Origin: Beta vulgaris subsp. vulgaris
Lineage: Eukaryota > Streptophyta > Magnoliopsida > Caryophyllales > Amaranthaceae
NCBI RefSeq assembly: GCF_026745355.1
Contig: NC_079203.1
Span: 7,569,627-7,633,626, forward strand
DNA length: 64,000 nucleotides
Direction: 5' to 3'
Part shown: one piece after another, positions 34,226 through 47,200 of the stretch
Layout: the number at the start of each line of letters is the position of its first letter
Numbering within the stretch: the stretch's first letter is position 1
Made by a program: the position numbers and the translations under genes
The notes under the pieces: model-generated
Told to the model about the DNA's origin: nothing
Databases searched by the model: none
Seen by the model: only the letters and a program-made list of their open reading frames with translations

Positions 34226-34301
34226 TTAATTAAATTGAACTAAATTGACCCTTGAAGAAAAGGAAAAATTATTCCAACACTAAACTCGTCAGTAGTCAGA
34301 T

Positions 34302-34310
34302 AAACCCTAA
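34302..34310 (+). promoter_or_regulatory. Telo-box upstream of IMP4
   Basis: AAACCCTAA lies 127 bases before the IMP4 start codon, and an inverted copy, TTAGGGTTT, is at 34378-34386. Telo-boxes are common in promoters and leaders of plant ribosomal-protein and ribosome-biogenesis genes. The region between is CT-rich, as in a plant 5' leader. Confidence 0.6.
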
Positions 34311-34436
34311 ACCCTCCATTGTCATCTTCTCTCTCCTCTCTACATCTAATCACTTCCTTCAGTTTCCGAATTCTGAATTAGGGTTTCCACCTCTTTCCGC
34401 CATTAATCTTATTCAAAATCACACTTGTACCAGAAA

Positions 34437-37400
34437 ATGTTGAGAAGAAACATACGATTGAGGAGAGAGTATCTCTACAGAAAAAGCTTAGAAGGCAAAG
34501 AGCGTTTGTTGTATGATAAGAAACGCAAAATTAGAGAAGCTCTTGAAGGTTTTTTTTTTCCTTTAATTTTCCTTTAATTTTGTTTTTCTGGATTGCAATT
34601 GATTGACTTATCTTTGATTAATTTAACAGAGGGGAAGCCAATTCCAACGGAGTTGAGAAATGAAGAAGCATCGCTCCGCCAAGAAATCGACCTCGAAGAT
34701 GATTACACTGCTAGTATGTACATTTTTCATCTACCTATTGCTTTGATTTTAATGAGGAATAAGAATTTGAGCTGTCAAATATGTCGTGTCTATTTCGTTT
34801 TCGTGTCATTTACTAATCTGTGTCAAAAAACTTCAACACTAGCTCGACTGTTTAACTAATCGCGTTGAAACCCCTTGACACTAACCCGACCCATTTAACT
34901 GAGCGGTTACCTGTGTCGACCCATTTTAACCTATTATGAGGAATTAGAAGAAGAATGCTTTTTTGCTATGCTTTTCCATACATACGCTTGTATCATCTTA
35001 TGACGGCTCATGTTTGCCGACCCCAAATCATTATCGGACTGAGGCTTTGTTGTTGTTGTGAAGTCGTATCATCTTACCTTTGTTAGTAATTTTTAAGGAA
35101 GGTAAAGCTTTCGCTTTTGTGTCTGCTTTGAGTTGAATTGAGAGGATCCTTAAGCATAATGTGTGGTTTTATTTGAGGACTTGTTCAAGCAGATTCCACC
35201 CTTGTATCTTCTTAGTTATTTAGAGAAAAAAGATGAAACTTTGGAGGGTGCTCTTGAGAATATCAATGTGAAAATGAAATTTGCATTCTATTATTTGAAG
35301 TTCCATCCTTTTGGAGTTAGGCTTGGATTTGGGTACTGAATTTTTACCTATCTAATCGTTTGACTACAGAACAGCTACTTCTGTCGACATTTTAGGTAAA
35401 AGGTATTTTTATATGGTAAATTGAGTTTAACATTATTTTCCTCACTATTTCCATTTGAATTAAGAGTTCAGACCAATGCACCTTAGTCCCGTATAATCAA
35501 ACCCAAATAATTAATCAACTCACTCTTATACAATCTAAGGGACTAGTACATACATGTGAACACTTAATTTATAGGGTACTAGTAAAACAGTGCATCTTGG
35601 TCCCTTAGTCCCACTAATCCCTTATAATCAACACCAAATAATGAATCAACTCACTCTTATGAGGAAAAGCTACAATCTACGGGACTAGTACATTTGAACA
35701 CTTAATTTATAGGGGACCAGTAAAACAATTCACCTTAGTCCCTTGACAATTGGAAAAGAAAATAAATATAATCCTACTAGTACATGTAAACACTGTTGTA
35801 ATTATGAGGGACTAATAGAACAATGCACCTGATTTGCAAGAATTTTGAAATTTGCGGAGCTTCATTGTAATTGGGCTAACAATTGTTTTGAAATGAATAA
35901 ATAATAAATTTTAGAAAATCCTGTAAATTAGCAGAGCCTGCTCACATTACTCAGAAGCTAACTGACTTAATGCACCCATCTATCATATGAGTCTAAATGC
36001 AACCATACTTGGCTTACTGGTAAAGAATCTCTGTGCTAGAAATTTCAGCTCAAAACCTAATAGTGATCTGTGTATAACCACTGAGTTCGAGTGCAAACCA
36101 AGCTCTCCATGTTATCTAAGAAACATCAGGATCATCATTGCCAATCCTAATCAAATTAGCATATAATTTGTTGCTGATGACCTGCACCGCTGCACGTATT
36201 GAATGTATTGCTAGACGTGCTCGCCATGTCTTTTTCCACTTAATTACCTGATGCAAAATCGCAGCACTATGAGGAACAAGGAAATTTTTCTCGGATGTGG
36301 AAACGGTCCAAAAAAATTTCCATAGACTTTACTTGAAACAGTTCAGGAACCATTTCATGGTACTAAAAGCATGTTTCGTGAAATGAAGCTTGACTTTTTT
36401 TGGATGGGATCTTCACTCCATCTAATATTTCTTGATTAATCCTAATTAAGTCAACATGAGTGGTTCATGTATTTCTTTGTGGCTTATATAGTAATTGTGT
36501 TTTCATTGTTATGTAGTTCCTAGATCAGTTGTTGATGATGAGTATGCTAAGGCAACTGAGCGAGAACCAAAGATTCTTCTAACAACATCAAGGGATCCTA
36601 GTCAACCCCTTACACAATTTACAAAGGTATGTCTCTACTGACCATCCTTTGTTTCTTTCATGCAAGCCTGTCCTTTTGTAGTGTTTGTTCTGATCTAGAT
36701 ATTCTGTTTTGGTAGGAATTGAAGTTTGTCTTTCCTAATGCAGAACGAATGAATAGAGGTGGCCAGGTTGGTTCTTGAACTTGTTTTTCCATTTCTCCTA
36801 TAAGACCTTGTGATCTAGACTTGGAATACTTTACAAGAAATTTGCTATTCTGCACCGTCCATGGTGTTTGAGTTGTGTTTGCTTTTCGTCTGCTGTAATC
36901 GTTTTGTTTACTTACGCTTCATCCCACAAACATTAACTATTGATAGAAGAGAGATGATTTGTAGTACAGAAATCAAAATTGATAGACCAATGTGGAACAT
37001 TGAAAAACTTCAACTACAAAAATATATGGCAGAATGATTGTACTCATGATTGACTTGCAAGTTGCAGCCATAGGCTTAAGCACTGCGCATGTCCCAACTC
37101 CCAAATATGTCCAATCTTGAATGTGTGTCCATGGTAAATTTAAATTAGAAACTTGATTGCCCGAACAAAAGGGGGATATAAAAGGACACTTTGTGGTCAT
37201 AAAGTGGTAAAGAAGAACAGCATGGCTAGTGGCACTAAACAGTTTGTGTTTCTTGCCATTCTTGTTGGCCTCCAGTGTAACATATTAGCTAATTTCAGGT
37301 ACTATTTATGAATCTTTTGGGACCTTTAAATGTGGAGCAATATTCTAAGAATCAAGTGTCTTTCTCGACTGATGAAGATATTGGGTGCTTAAACTTTATA

Positions 37401-40400
37401 AATTCTATAGGCTCCATCAGATTTTTGCTTGTCTTGCTTTTTTATTTTTTTACTGTTCCTCTCTTCTTTCATTGCTTTCTTTCGGAGTGCATTAGCTGAC
37501 AATAATTACTTTATTACTAGCAAATGCTACAATTTTTATATGATTCTTTTATTACGGTTTTGCTTTTAGGAAATCTTTTCATCTGAACAACCACTCCCTT
37601 TTTTTAATTGCTGCAGATTATAAATGAGATAATTGAATCTTGCCGTGCTCGAGAATTTACAGATATTATATTGGTTCATGAGCACCGTGGTGTGCCTGAC
37701 GGGCTAATTGTTTGTCACTTACCTTTTGGTCCAACTGCATATTTTGGATTACACAATGTGGTAAGTTTCTACTCAGTATTGTACTTGAGGCCCTTCTTAC
37801 ACTTATGAGCCATGACAGGAAGGTTCTTACCAACAATAACTGGCAGGTTACCAGACATGACATCAAGGACAAGAATTCGATTGGAACAATGCCAGGGGTT
37901 TATCCACATCTCATTCTCAATAATTTCACAACCAAGGTATGGAATTATTCCAATTTTCTGGTTTTACTTGTGGTTGATTGCTGATAGCAGCTAATATAGG
38001 CAGTTCTATTTTTTTAGTTTGAGACTAGCTCCCTACAACAATTTCTGCGTTGTTGAGGCTGAGGTCAATTGCTTGTGCATGATTTTTTGGGCCCCCCTGT
38101 CTTATTTAAATAATGTCACTCTATTTGCCGCCCATATTTACTAAACACCGCCCATATCTATACTGTATTATTAACCTACTATAACCACCCCGCCACCACC
38201 ACCATTGCAGCCACCTCCCTCCTCTCCTTCCTCCTCCCTTCACCTCCTTCCTCCTTCTCCCTTCTTCTCCTTACTTCTCCCACCTCCCTCCTCCTCCTCC
38301 CTTCTTCTCCTTCCTCCTCCTCCCTTCTTCCCCTTCATCCTCCACTGGCCCCTGCCCTTTGCAGACCAACCTCCTCCCCTGGCCCCATCCTCCCCTGGCC
38401 CCTGTCCTTTGCAACCCTCCTCCTCCTCCCTCTTTCTCCTCCTCTAGCCCCTGCCCTTCACAGCCCACCATCCCCCCGCAACAACGCGGCCACCCTCCTC
38501 CTCCCTCCTCGCACTGATCTTCTCTGATTCTCTCGCACCACCATATCCTTCCTCTTCTCCTTCCTCCTTCCTCTTCATTCAACTTTTTTATTTTCACTGT
38601 TCACATGGAACTGAACCGTTTTTTCGCTTCCAAATGGAGCATTTTTTTCATTTCCACCATGGTAAAACCGAAAAAATGGTCCCGTTCCACCATGGTGGAA
38701 CAATCTGTTCTTTCGGTTCCACTATGGTGGAAAGAACAAATGATTCGGTGGAATTGAAAAAATGGTGCAGTTCCATGTCAAAAAGTTCTTACATTTTCGT
38801 ACTTTGGACGTAAAAGAAAAAATACATAATACGCATAAAAACACAGGCGGTAAATAGCAAGACCCTTTAAAAAAGACCCTGCTTTCGTGATTTCTGCACG
38901 AAAAGTGGCATTGTGTAATGCTGCTCGTTACCTAAAGTCAATTGAACCATTTTGTGAATATCGTTTATTGAGAAAATTTCAGTTGTTTCATTCGCTTGCT
39001 TAATTATGTTCCTCCCTTTTGTTCAACCAAGTTAGACCGTCATGTTAGCTTTAAGGTGGATACATGATTTAGCAGAGTAGTAGCCTAATTGTCATGGAAA
39101 GTGTTATACTAATTACTTGAACGTCCATATATACTCCACTTCCCAATTGAATGCTAGAAGTCCACCAGCTAGAGGTGAACATCTTTGGCAGATGGGGGGT
39201 TTGTATTGACATGCCTTGTAGATTTCGGTCATTTCAAAGGTCTTTTAGACCAGAAAAAATGGAGGCCAAATCTTTGCTTCGATAAGTGGATTTTAATTTC
39301 TAAGTCAAGGCTTTTGAGGTGTGGACATAGGGACTAGGGTACATTGTGGACACGAGATATTAGTCTTTTTTCTGTTTCTTTGTGGTACATTGTGCATGTA
39401 GCAAAAGTCAAAACTGTAAGGATATCTGTTAAATTAAACTGCATTTATGGATACTAAACCTATAAATTTTGGCATGGAGTTTGTAATGTGGATTCAGACA
39501 TCTGTCCAGTTTGTTCTATTTGTGTGTAAATTTTGTAAACTAGTGAGAATTATGTTTTATGGCTGTGGTCTGCAACTCAAATGTACGGTCATGGGTGGTT
39601 CTGTTCAGTCACAAAGCTGATAGTCGGATTCTAGTTTGTGATTTTCCTCTAATGCATTTCGCTCACAATTTAATTGTATGAACTTAAAAGCTGCTAATTT
39701 TTTTTTAAATTTTGTTTAATTGTGGTTTTAACCCTTTTCTAGCTAGGGGATCGGACGGCAAGCATCTTAAAGCATCTGTTTCCTGTTCCGAAGCCAGATT
39801 CAAAGCGAATTATCACCTTCGCTAACCAGTCTGACTATATCTCATTCAGGTTCGACCGTGCTGGCTTGTTGTTATCTAAATCAAGTTCTGAATAGCTAAC
39901 CTTTGTAGTAAATGGACATCCCCCAAACCCTTGCACTCCAGCTGTCCATTACTAAAAAAGAACATTTTTTTGCATTTGCGTTTTCCATTCTTTGTTAATA
40001 ACTTAATTTTGGATTTCTCACATCAGAAGACTTTGAGTGGGTTTGGATAAGGGTTTTGTTGGGAGAATGAGGGAAGGAAAAAGGGGGGAGGGGTGGTGGA
40101 GCCATTTGGTTATAACAGGGGAGGTGGCATGGGGCTGCAAGGGAAATTGGGAAGATTCATTCCACTGTTACAAAGATTATAAGGAAAATGCAAGCTCACT
40201 CTTCCCTTACTTTCCTTCCTCTTCCCTCTCCTTTCCTCCCTTCCTTTTTCCTCCATGATTGCTAACCAAAGAAATTGTTATTGTTGTATAATGCTTCAAG
40301 ACATGGAAGGAAATTAAAACACTATGCCAAAACTGGAATATGCTTTGTAATGAAAATTTAACAGTATGCCTGATAAATTGATTGCCTGATGACAAGAGGA

Positions 40401-42270
40401 GAGGAAAGAATGTAGCTGTTGAAATATTTCATCAAACATGGAAGCACATTTTTATGTATTATATTTTCAATATCTAAGCAAGTGCCTTTGAATATTGAAT
40501 TTCCAAAGGAGGCTTTCAGTCCTTCCACAAGTGAGTCTAAACTTGCTAAATACAATGAACTTGGTTTATTCTGTGAATTGAATGAGATTGTCTTCATTCT
40601 TTGGAGGTGCTAGTGAGTGTTTTCTTATGGGAGGATTATGCCATTAGATAAGGATTCTTTGGTATTTAGTCTGCTTAGAGCCTGAGAGTGGGAAAGAGAC
40701 CTCCAATGGAGCAGTTCCTAGCAGTAGATTTAGGTTAAAGATGCTTCATTGCTGCAAGATGACCACACAGTAGAATAATTTTTCAAAGTTGTAGACATGA
40801 ATTTGAGATATGACTGGTGCATGTGAGTTCTTTACCAATATCTCAGTCATTGGCCCTTTAAACAGCTGTCACAAAATCACTTTGCAAATAAATACATTTA
40901 AATAGTCTGTACTGATAGTTGCTAAAAAGAGAATTTATGTGCGCTCTACCTTAATCAAAAGCACTGTTGTAAAACTTAAATGTAATCTTATTTCAGGTTA
41001 AATAATGATAACTTTCTAGGGAGTAGTAGTTATGTCATACGACCTCTGTTTTTTTTTATGCAGCATTTGCCTTTGGTGAGTGGATTCAAAGAAGCAAATA
41101 TTTCATCTAAAAAAACGGAAGAAGTATTATCCCTTTTTGGTGGACATTTGGCCCCCCCCCCCCCCCTCTTTTCCCAAAGTGGTGCGATTCTAATGAAAAT
41201 GTCTACTCCTAAGATAGGAACGGGGGGATCCTCTCTCACTTTATTTTGGACCTCTGATTCATTACTTATATTACTTGCTTGACTATTAATTGCTCTAAAT
41301 ATTGCAGACATCATGTTTATGAAAAACAAGGGGGTCCAAAATCAATTGAACTGAAGGAGATTGGTCCTCGTTTTGAGCTACGACTATATCAGGTGAGCAT
41401 GGTTGTACTTTGTTCTTGTTTATTGAAAGCAAGCTAACTAAGCTGTGAGCATTGCTGCTTATTATTATGATGATGATCCAAATACTCATGCATATTGCAT
41501 TTTAGTCATAGGGCCATAAGTGATTCCTTCAGAACCCATTATTATTTATTACTAATAGATCGTGAAAATATAGTCATACGTAAGAGTAACTGAAAAGCTC
41601 TTCTGATTTCCCATTAGTTACCTATCAATATTTGAATTCGTTAGTCACCTATCAATATTTGTATTCTGATTTCCCATTAGTCGCCTATCAGTATCTGAAT
41701 TCTTCAGAGAGAAATATATTTTCCCTTAGACTGACGGTCATCTTGCTCGAAGTAGACCGAGTAAAGAGGCGTCGGAAACTTTCTTTCTAACTAATTCTGT
41801 CGCTCCAAAATTTTCAGAATTGATGTTCTGAGTCCTGATCTTGCTTTTCATATTAAAATCATTCCCCTCCAATCCTTGTTATCTGTCCACATACCTCTAT
41901 TATTTCGTGTTACTAGTTTTGAAGGACTAATACAATATTACTTGTCATTTGAATATAGCCGTGAAATATTACTTGTCTATTTCAAAATCATTACAAACTT
42001 TTTCTCAACATGTATTGACAGTGTTGTGTATATAACCATGAAAAAACTGATGAAGTATCCTATTCTAATGGAACTTTAATTTGAATATAGTAGTGACTCT
42101 TCCCGTGAGAACATGGTGTTATGTCTGTCAATCTGTGCTATAATGAATTTGTTTGCCTCCCTTAAATGCAGATTAAGCTAGGAACAGTGGAGCAGAAAGA
42201 AGCCCAGAATGAATGGGTACTTCGCCCATACATGAATACAACCAAGAAGAGGAAGTTTCTTGGCGATTGA
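34437..42270 (+). CDS. IMP4: U3 small nucleolar ribonucleoprotein IMP4
   Basis: IMP4 is a Brix-domain protein of the Mpp10-Imp3-Imp4 complex. It joins U3 snoRNA to pre-rRNA in the small-subunit processome for early 18S rRNA cleavages in the nucleolus. Nine exons: 34437-34548, 34630-34713, 36517-36626, 36716-36766, 37617-37760, 37847-37936, 39743-39849, 41308-41392 and 42172-42270. All junctions are GT-AG and the phases agree, giving 293 residues, the usual plant length. The N-terminus [20 protein letters not shown] is the basic, highly conserved IMP4 head. The Brix domain follows from about residue 80 ([59 protein letters not shown]). The C-terminus ends in a basic KKRKFLGD. No defect is seen. 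Telo-boxes precede it. Confidence 0.95.
35462..35745 (+). repeat. Imperfect tandem repeat in IMP4 intron 2
   Basis: About two copies of a 130-150 bp unit that contains CACCTTAGTCCC, AATCAACTCACTCTTAT, GGGACTAGTACAT and GAACACTTAATTTATAGGG. Intron 2 runs from 34714 to 36516. Confidence 0.7.
38091..38885. mobile_element. Degenerate foldback/MITE candidate in IMP4 intron 6
   Basis: The left end (GTCTTATTTAAA ... CTATTTGCCGCC, near 38098-38135) matches the reverse complement of the right end (GTCTTTTTTAAA ... CTATTTACCGCC, near 38845-38880). The interior holds a CTCC-rich tract (38200-38480) and diverged copies of TTCCACCATGGTGGAA. A perfect 18-bp palindrome, GTTCCACCATGGTGGAAC, lies at 38684-38701. 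I cannot fix the exact ends or a target duplication. Confidence 0.5.
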
Positions 42271-42558
42271 TTGCATCCTTTGACCTTCGACATGGTGTAG
42301 GCTGTTGCGTTTTTATACTCCTTAAATTAAGGAAAATACAAGCTGTAATTTTCTCTGTGATGCTAATACACTTAGCTTTGGTGCTGGATGCAAATTGATG
42401 TTGTAAACAATTTTGACGCAATGAAACATTAAATTCAACATGCTACAAGAAACTGAGAAAATCAAGTTGCCAGATAAACAGGGAGTAATTTCCTGCGCTT
42501 TTGTATGTGTTTCTACTCTCTGACCAAGTTGTTCCAACTTCTCTGCGCTTTTCTTCTG

Positions 42559-42564
42559 AATAAA
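42559..42564 (+). terminator. Candidate poly(A) signal of IMP4
   Basis: AATAAA lies 289 bases after the stop codon, followed by TTTGTATTTTTTCTTGTG-like U-rich sequence. Confidence 0.4.
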
Positions 42565-42909
42565 TCTGTTATGTTGCTCTCCAAATATTTATTTTTGTAT
42601 TTTTTCTTGTGAGGTTATACTTCTTCCATTCTTTTTCAATTGCAATAATTGATTTTTCACGATTATAAATACACAACTTTAACTCTTTATATTTTTATTT
42701 ACATTTTAGTAAAAAGTATAAGAATTTGATATTTTGAAAGCATATATCAAGGTGAATCTAACAATATCTTAAATAATTTCCTTACGTAACAATTATAATA
42801 GATAGTGAAAGGGCGGTGGATAAATAGTGTAAAAATCCAATTGTTGAAATAGAAAAAGAATGGAAGAAATAGTTACAAATATGACATTTTGGGCTGCAAA
42901 CACCTCCTT

Positions 42910-43161
42910 GATTTCACACCAAGAACAAATGATTCCACCCTTGATTATGATATATTAACTATTAGGGTAACATCTTAATTGGTAAGTGGAACTAAATAGC
43001 AGAGGTGTCAAAATTATATGTAATGTTACAAATTTGATTTCACACCAAGAACAAATGATTCCACCCTTGATTATGATATATTAACTATTAGGGTAACATC
43101 TTAATTGGTAAGTGGAACTAAATAGCAGAGGTGTCAAAATTATATGTAATGTTACAAATTT
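42910..43161 (+). repeat. Perfect 126-bp tandem duplication
   Basis: Two adjacent copies, 42910-43035 and 43036-43161, each starting GATTTCACACCAAGAAC. I see no difference between them, so the duplication is recent or under conversion. It lies between the convergent IMP4 and AQR genes. No gene is seen in the rest of 42565-44235. Confidence 0.9.
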
Positions 43162-44235
43162 GTAAAACTTCCCACTCAATACATGAAAATAAAGTTCCAT
43201 CATCAAATATGTGATTATATTATTGTTTATTGCAAGTTTGCAATACAATAATCTCTAGTGTGGCAATATAGTTGTAATAAAAATCTCAAAGTTTGGAGGT
43301 CGACAAGCATTACCATGTATATTAACATAAAACTATATGCGCGAAACTACATTTTGAGTTACTACTATTACCGCAATATATGAAACTGCCTGAAATCTAT
43401 TGTCATTTGACTACTATGACGAACAGAAATAATGTCGAATATACTTTCCGGCCCAGAAGTGGAATCATATTCACTTTTGATGGAGCTTTTTTGTTCTTCC
43501 CTCCTTTGTCTTTGCATGTATATATTGTGTCAAATATAAAGGTCATTTTAGACTATGCAACCCCGTACATGTATTAACAAGAAATACTCGGATACTTTAA
43601 ATCAAAAGATAATTAACGTCCAAATGATATTTATCACCAACCAAAAGGTCATGCGGGATTCCGGAAACCACTACTCTCTTCATATACTTTTCAAGTTCCT
43701 CTAGTTAGATCAAGATTTTCATTCTCGCTAAAATTTAAGGGTACATGACATTCACTTGTATATAATATTACAGTAAGAAATGGATCAAGGAATGGAAAAT
43801 ATTTAGTTTCCCTTCTACCCTTACCCTCCTAACAAATCTAGTTTTCTGCTGGAGATGGCACTCCTGTATAGCTGTTTCACCAGTAGGAGAACAAGGCCTC
43901 GTTCATCCCTTCGACCAAGACATCCAAGCTTAAAAAACTTCACGCTACCAGGGCTACGCCTGAGTTTCTTTTACAGCAAACCATGAAGCTGAAGGCTACA
44001 TCCAAGAAAGCACCAGAGAGCAACATTTACTCCGTGAAAAGCAGATTCAGCTATCTATTAGAACATGAAGTGCAACGTCTCCACATTATACATTATTAAA
44101 AAAGCCAACTGCGGCTGTTGCCGAACCTCCCCTGTTAGCATGCTTCTGTTAAACAAGGTTAAGAGTGCTAAGTTTAGCTGTGAGGTCCTTCAGATTTGAA
44201 CACATGGAAGAGTGCCTTCTGATACTCCCATCAGC

Positions 44236-47200
44236 TTATTCCTCCATATTGACAGATAGATCCTCACCACCATCTGCTAAAACTTTAGAATCTGTTTTAT
44301 GCTCCCCATGATTCTCTACTTGCGCATCTCCGTTTTGACCAGTTTTATCTTCCTCCATATCAGCACCTTCCTCAGAATTACTACCAGGTGGTACCTGCCC
44401 TGGTTCACCATTTTCCAGGACAGGTCTTTCAGTGTCCATACCATTCACTGAGGTCAAGTCCTGCTGGCCACCGTGGAAAGATTTGACCACAGAAACATCT
44501 CCTTGTCCAATATGATTCGTACCATATTGCTGAATCATCATCCTTGCCTGCGTCAGAATAAGACGTGTAAGCAAATGCCAAAAACTTGGCATCTGATAAA
44601 GCATAAAGCATAAAGCAGAGGGTCACTTTTTACATTTCCTCTAGCACAGATGTTTGCCAACTTTGAAAGCTCGAAAATTTTTGATACGTAAACATTCTGC
44701 TGGGAAGAGGGAGTAGATGCTTTATGCATAAGACAATTGACATTTATCCCTAAACTCCAACCTGAAGATTTTTTATCTCTTCAATGCTTTCTTCCCTCAT
44801 TTATATTAACATGACTTCTTGTCTAGCCCTTGCCCGTACATAGTTCTATAGTCTGCTCAATCTGACATTATCTAGTTTCAGATGCAAATACATGGTCTAG
44901 TCACTAATAATTTTTTTGGTCCTTCAAGAATAAATGTTCTTGTTCTATAAACAATGACAATGTCAGAGGCTATGTTAATCTTAACTTGGCATAGTTGTTG
45001 ACATGACACTTTAACCACCACAGATAGGGGTAGGGAATTTATAACCAAAAATTGACCTTTCGATTGGACACCTTATGCCACTATCAACCCAAGCAAGACA
45101 GAGGTGACATGGTAAGGAGGGGAGACTTGAGACTAAAATTAAGCCATCAACCTAAATGGAATAGGTCACTATTCGACATGCGACGTAGAGGACCTTGATT
45201 AAAGTCGTATATTATCTGCATGGATCCCAAAGGCTCTACAGAATTGAGTTGACAACTTGACATCATGGGCTTGGACTCCTAATTGGTAACCAAAATTAGT
45301 TTCACGATCAATTATTGATCATGCTTGATTAAAAAGATATGTCCTCCACGTTCCCCCCCATATCCAAATCTAGGACAACTTTCCAGTTACATTGATTTTG
45401 AGCCTTGGCGAGTTGAGCACTTGATTTAGATAGTGCCCATATTAACACCCATACCCAAGTCTAAGTGGCAAATCAAAGTCAAATCAGCACACCTGGTTAA
45501 CCTGATGCATTTTTGAGTTCACGATATTAGCCATCTCCTCCACACCGTTGACAAGATAGGCTGGCTCCGTGTTCTCAACACGACGATCTGTGAAAGGCAT
45601 ATTCTCCATCAAGTTTAGTGCAAGGTGGTCAGGTCTCTGAAGAAGACGCTGAAAGGTGGGTTGTAGTTCGTAGCACTGCTCAAATAACGAACGACGGCAG
45701 AAGACATAGAGGCCAAGTCTTGCACGAGACATTGCAACAACCAATCTTCTCACGTCACGCAAGTGACCAACAAAACGGCTACGCACCAGCGACAATAAGA
45801 TAAAGTCGTTCTGCTGACCTTGAAACTTATCCACTGTTGTGACCTGGAGTTAAAGAAGTTAAACAGTAATCATTAATATATATATATATATATATATTAC
45901 AAGGAGTAAGCAGTAAAAAAAAAAATTGTTCTAATAATATCAAATCATAAATCAAAGGCTAACATATAGAACCACCATCACGAGGCAGTTCAGCCAAATC
46001 AGAAAACTTGGACCAATTAGGAAAGCAGAGAAATATTTACTAATGAAGCCATTGGTGATTTGGTACAGTGACAATACTAGCGTGTAGCACATTAACCAAG
46101 GAGTTGGATTTTAAAAGAAAGAGATCTCTAACCTTGTTTGGAGGGCCAATAATGTCGTATGGAACGCATCTCCTTTTGATAACATCACGGATGAGAAATT
46201 TCTGGCCGTTGTAAGTAGTTAGAATGGATATCTTATTCGCAGGATAACCCAGTAAGCGCATGTACATGTAAACACTAACAATGTATTCAGCCTCTCCCTC
46301 ATTCTGATAGAACCAAGGTGAAGGAGCACTTTCACCTCTATCATTGTAATCTGGCACATCCACTAACTGATAATCATAAGAAAATCCAGCATTTGCTCTC
46401 TGGAAAATAGTTTCTTGCTTTACATAGGGAAGGTCTCCCAACTCTCTATACCTCCAGTTATAAAGTTCGGCTATGCTTGGTCGAGCTCGACCCTGGGCAT
46501 TAAGCTCAATATATGGAATGCCTAGACGAACAAACCTAGTAAAGAGACTCTGATCCATGTGGCTGTACTTCTGAAAGGCCATGTTCTTTACAACAGGAGG
46601 CAATTGGTGATGATCACCAATTAATATACAACGTTTAAGACGTGCATAACCATCTTCCTGTCTCTGCAGCAACATCGGAATAAAAGTCTCAATTTCCAAG
46701 ATTTGTGCACTCTCTTCCATCAACAGGTTGTCATATTTGAATCCTAATTGAAGAAAGTCCTTCCTCTTGAGAGCAGCATGTGTGCAAGTCATAGCAACAA
46801 TCTTTGCCTGTTTAGTCATTAGGTAGTTTGCTCTATCTGCGGTTGATTTAAGCAGCTCAAATGCCCTACACTCTTCAAGTTCCTGAAACACAGTTTTGAG
46901 ATGGCGAAAACACCCTTTCGCAGCCCGCATATCCTTATCGAAGGACTCTCCGGTAAAGATTGGCTGAGGGGCATCAGAAAAGAACTCTTTAAAGGGGAAA
47001 CGGTCTTGAACAAATGTTGGTTTATCTTCATTATCAGCGCAGGCAGCAAGAAATTGCTCCCACCGTGAGTAAACATGAAGCAACCAAAAGTAACCAGCCG
47101 TTTCACAAGTATAACCTACATCCTCCGGAAGCTGAAGAGATCGCGCTAGCCTCTCCACCTCACTAAGCAGTTCCAAACGTCGCACCAGCATTGCATTTAC

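Noticed and set aside
38205..38597. Open frames of proline, serine and glycine in IMP4 intron 6
   Set aside because: They translate a CTCC-rich low-complexity tract within an intron.
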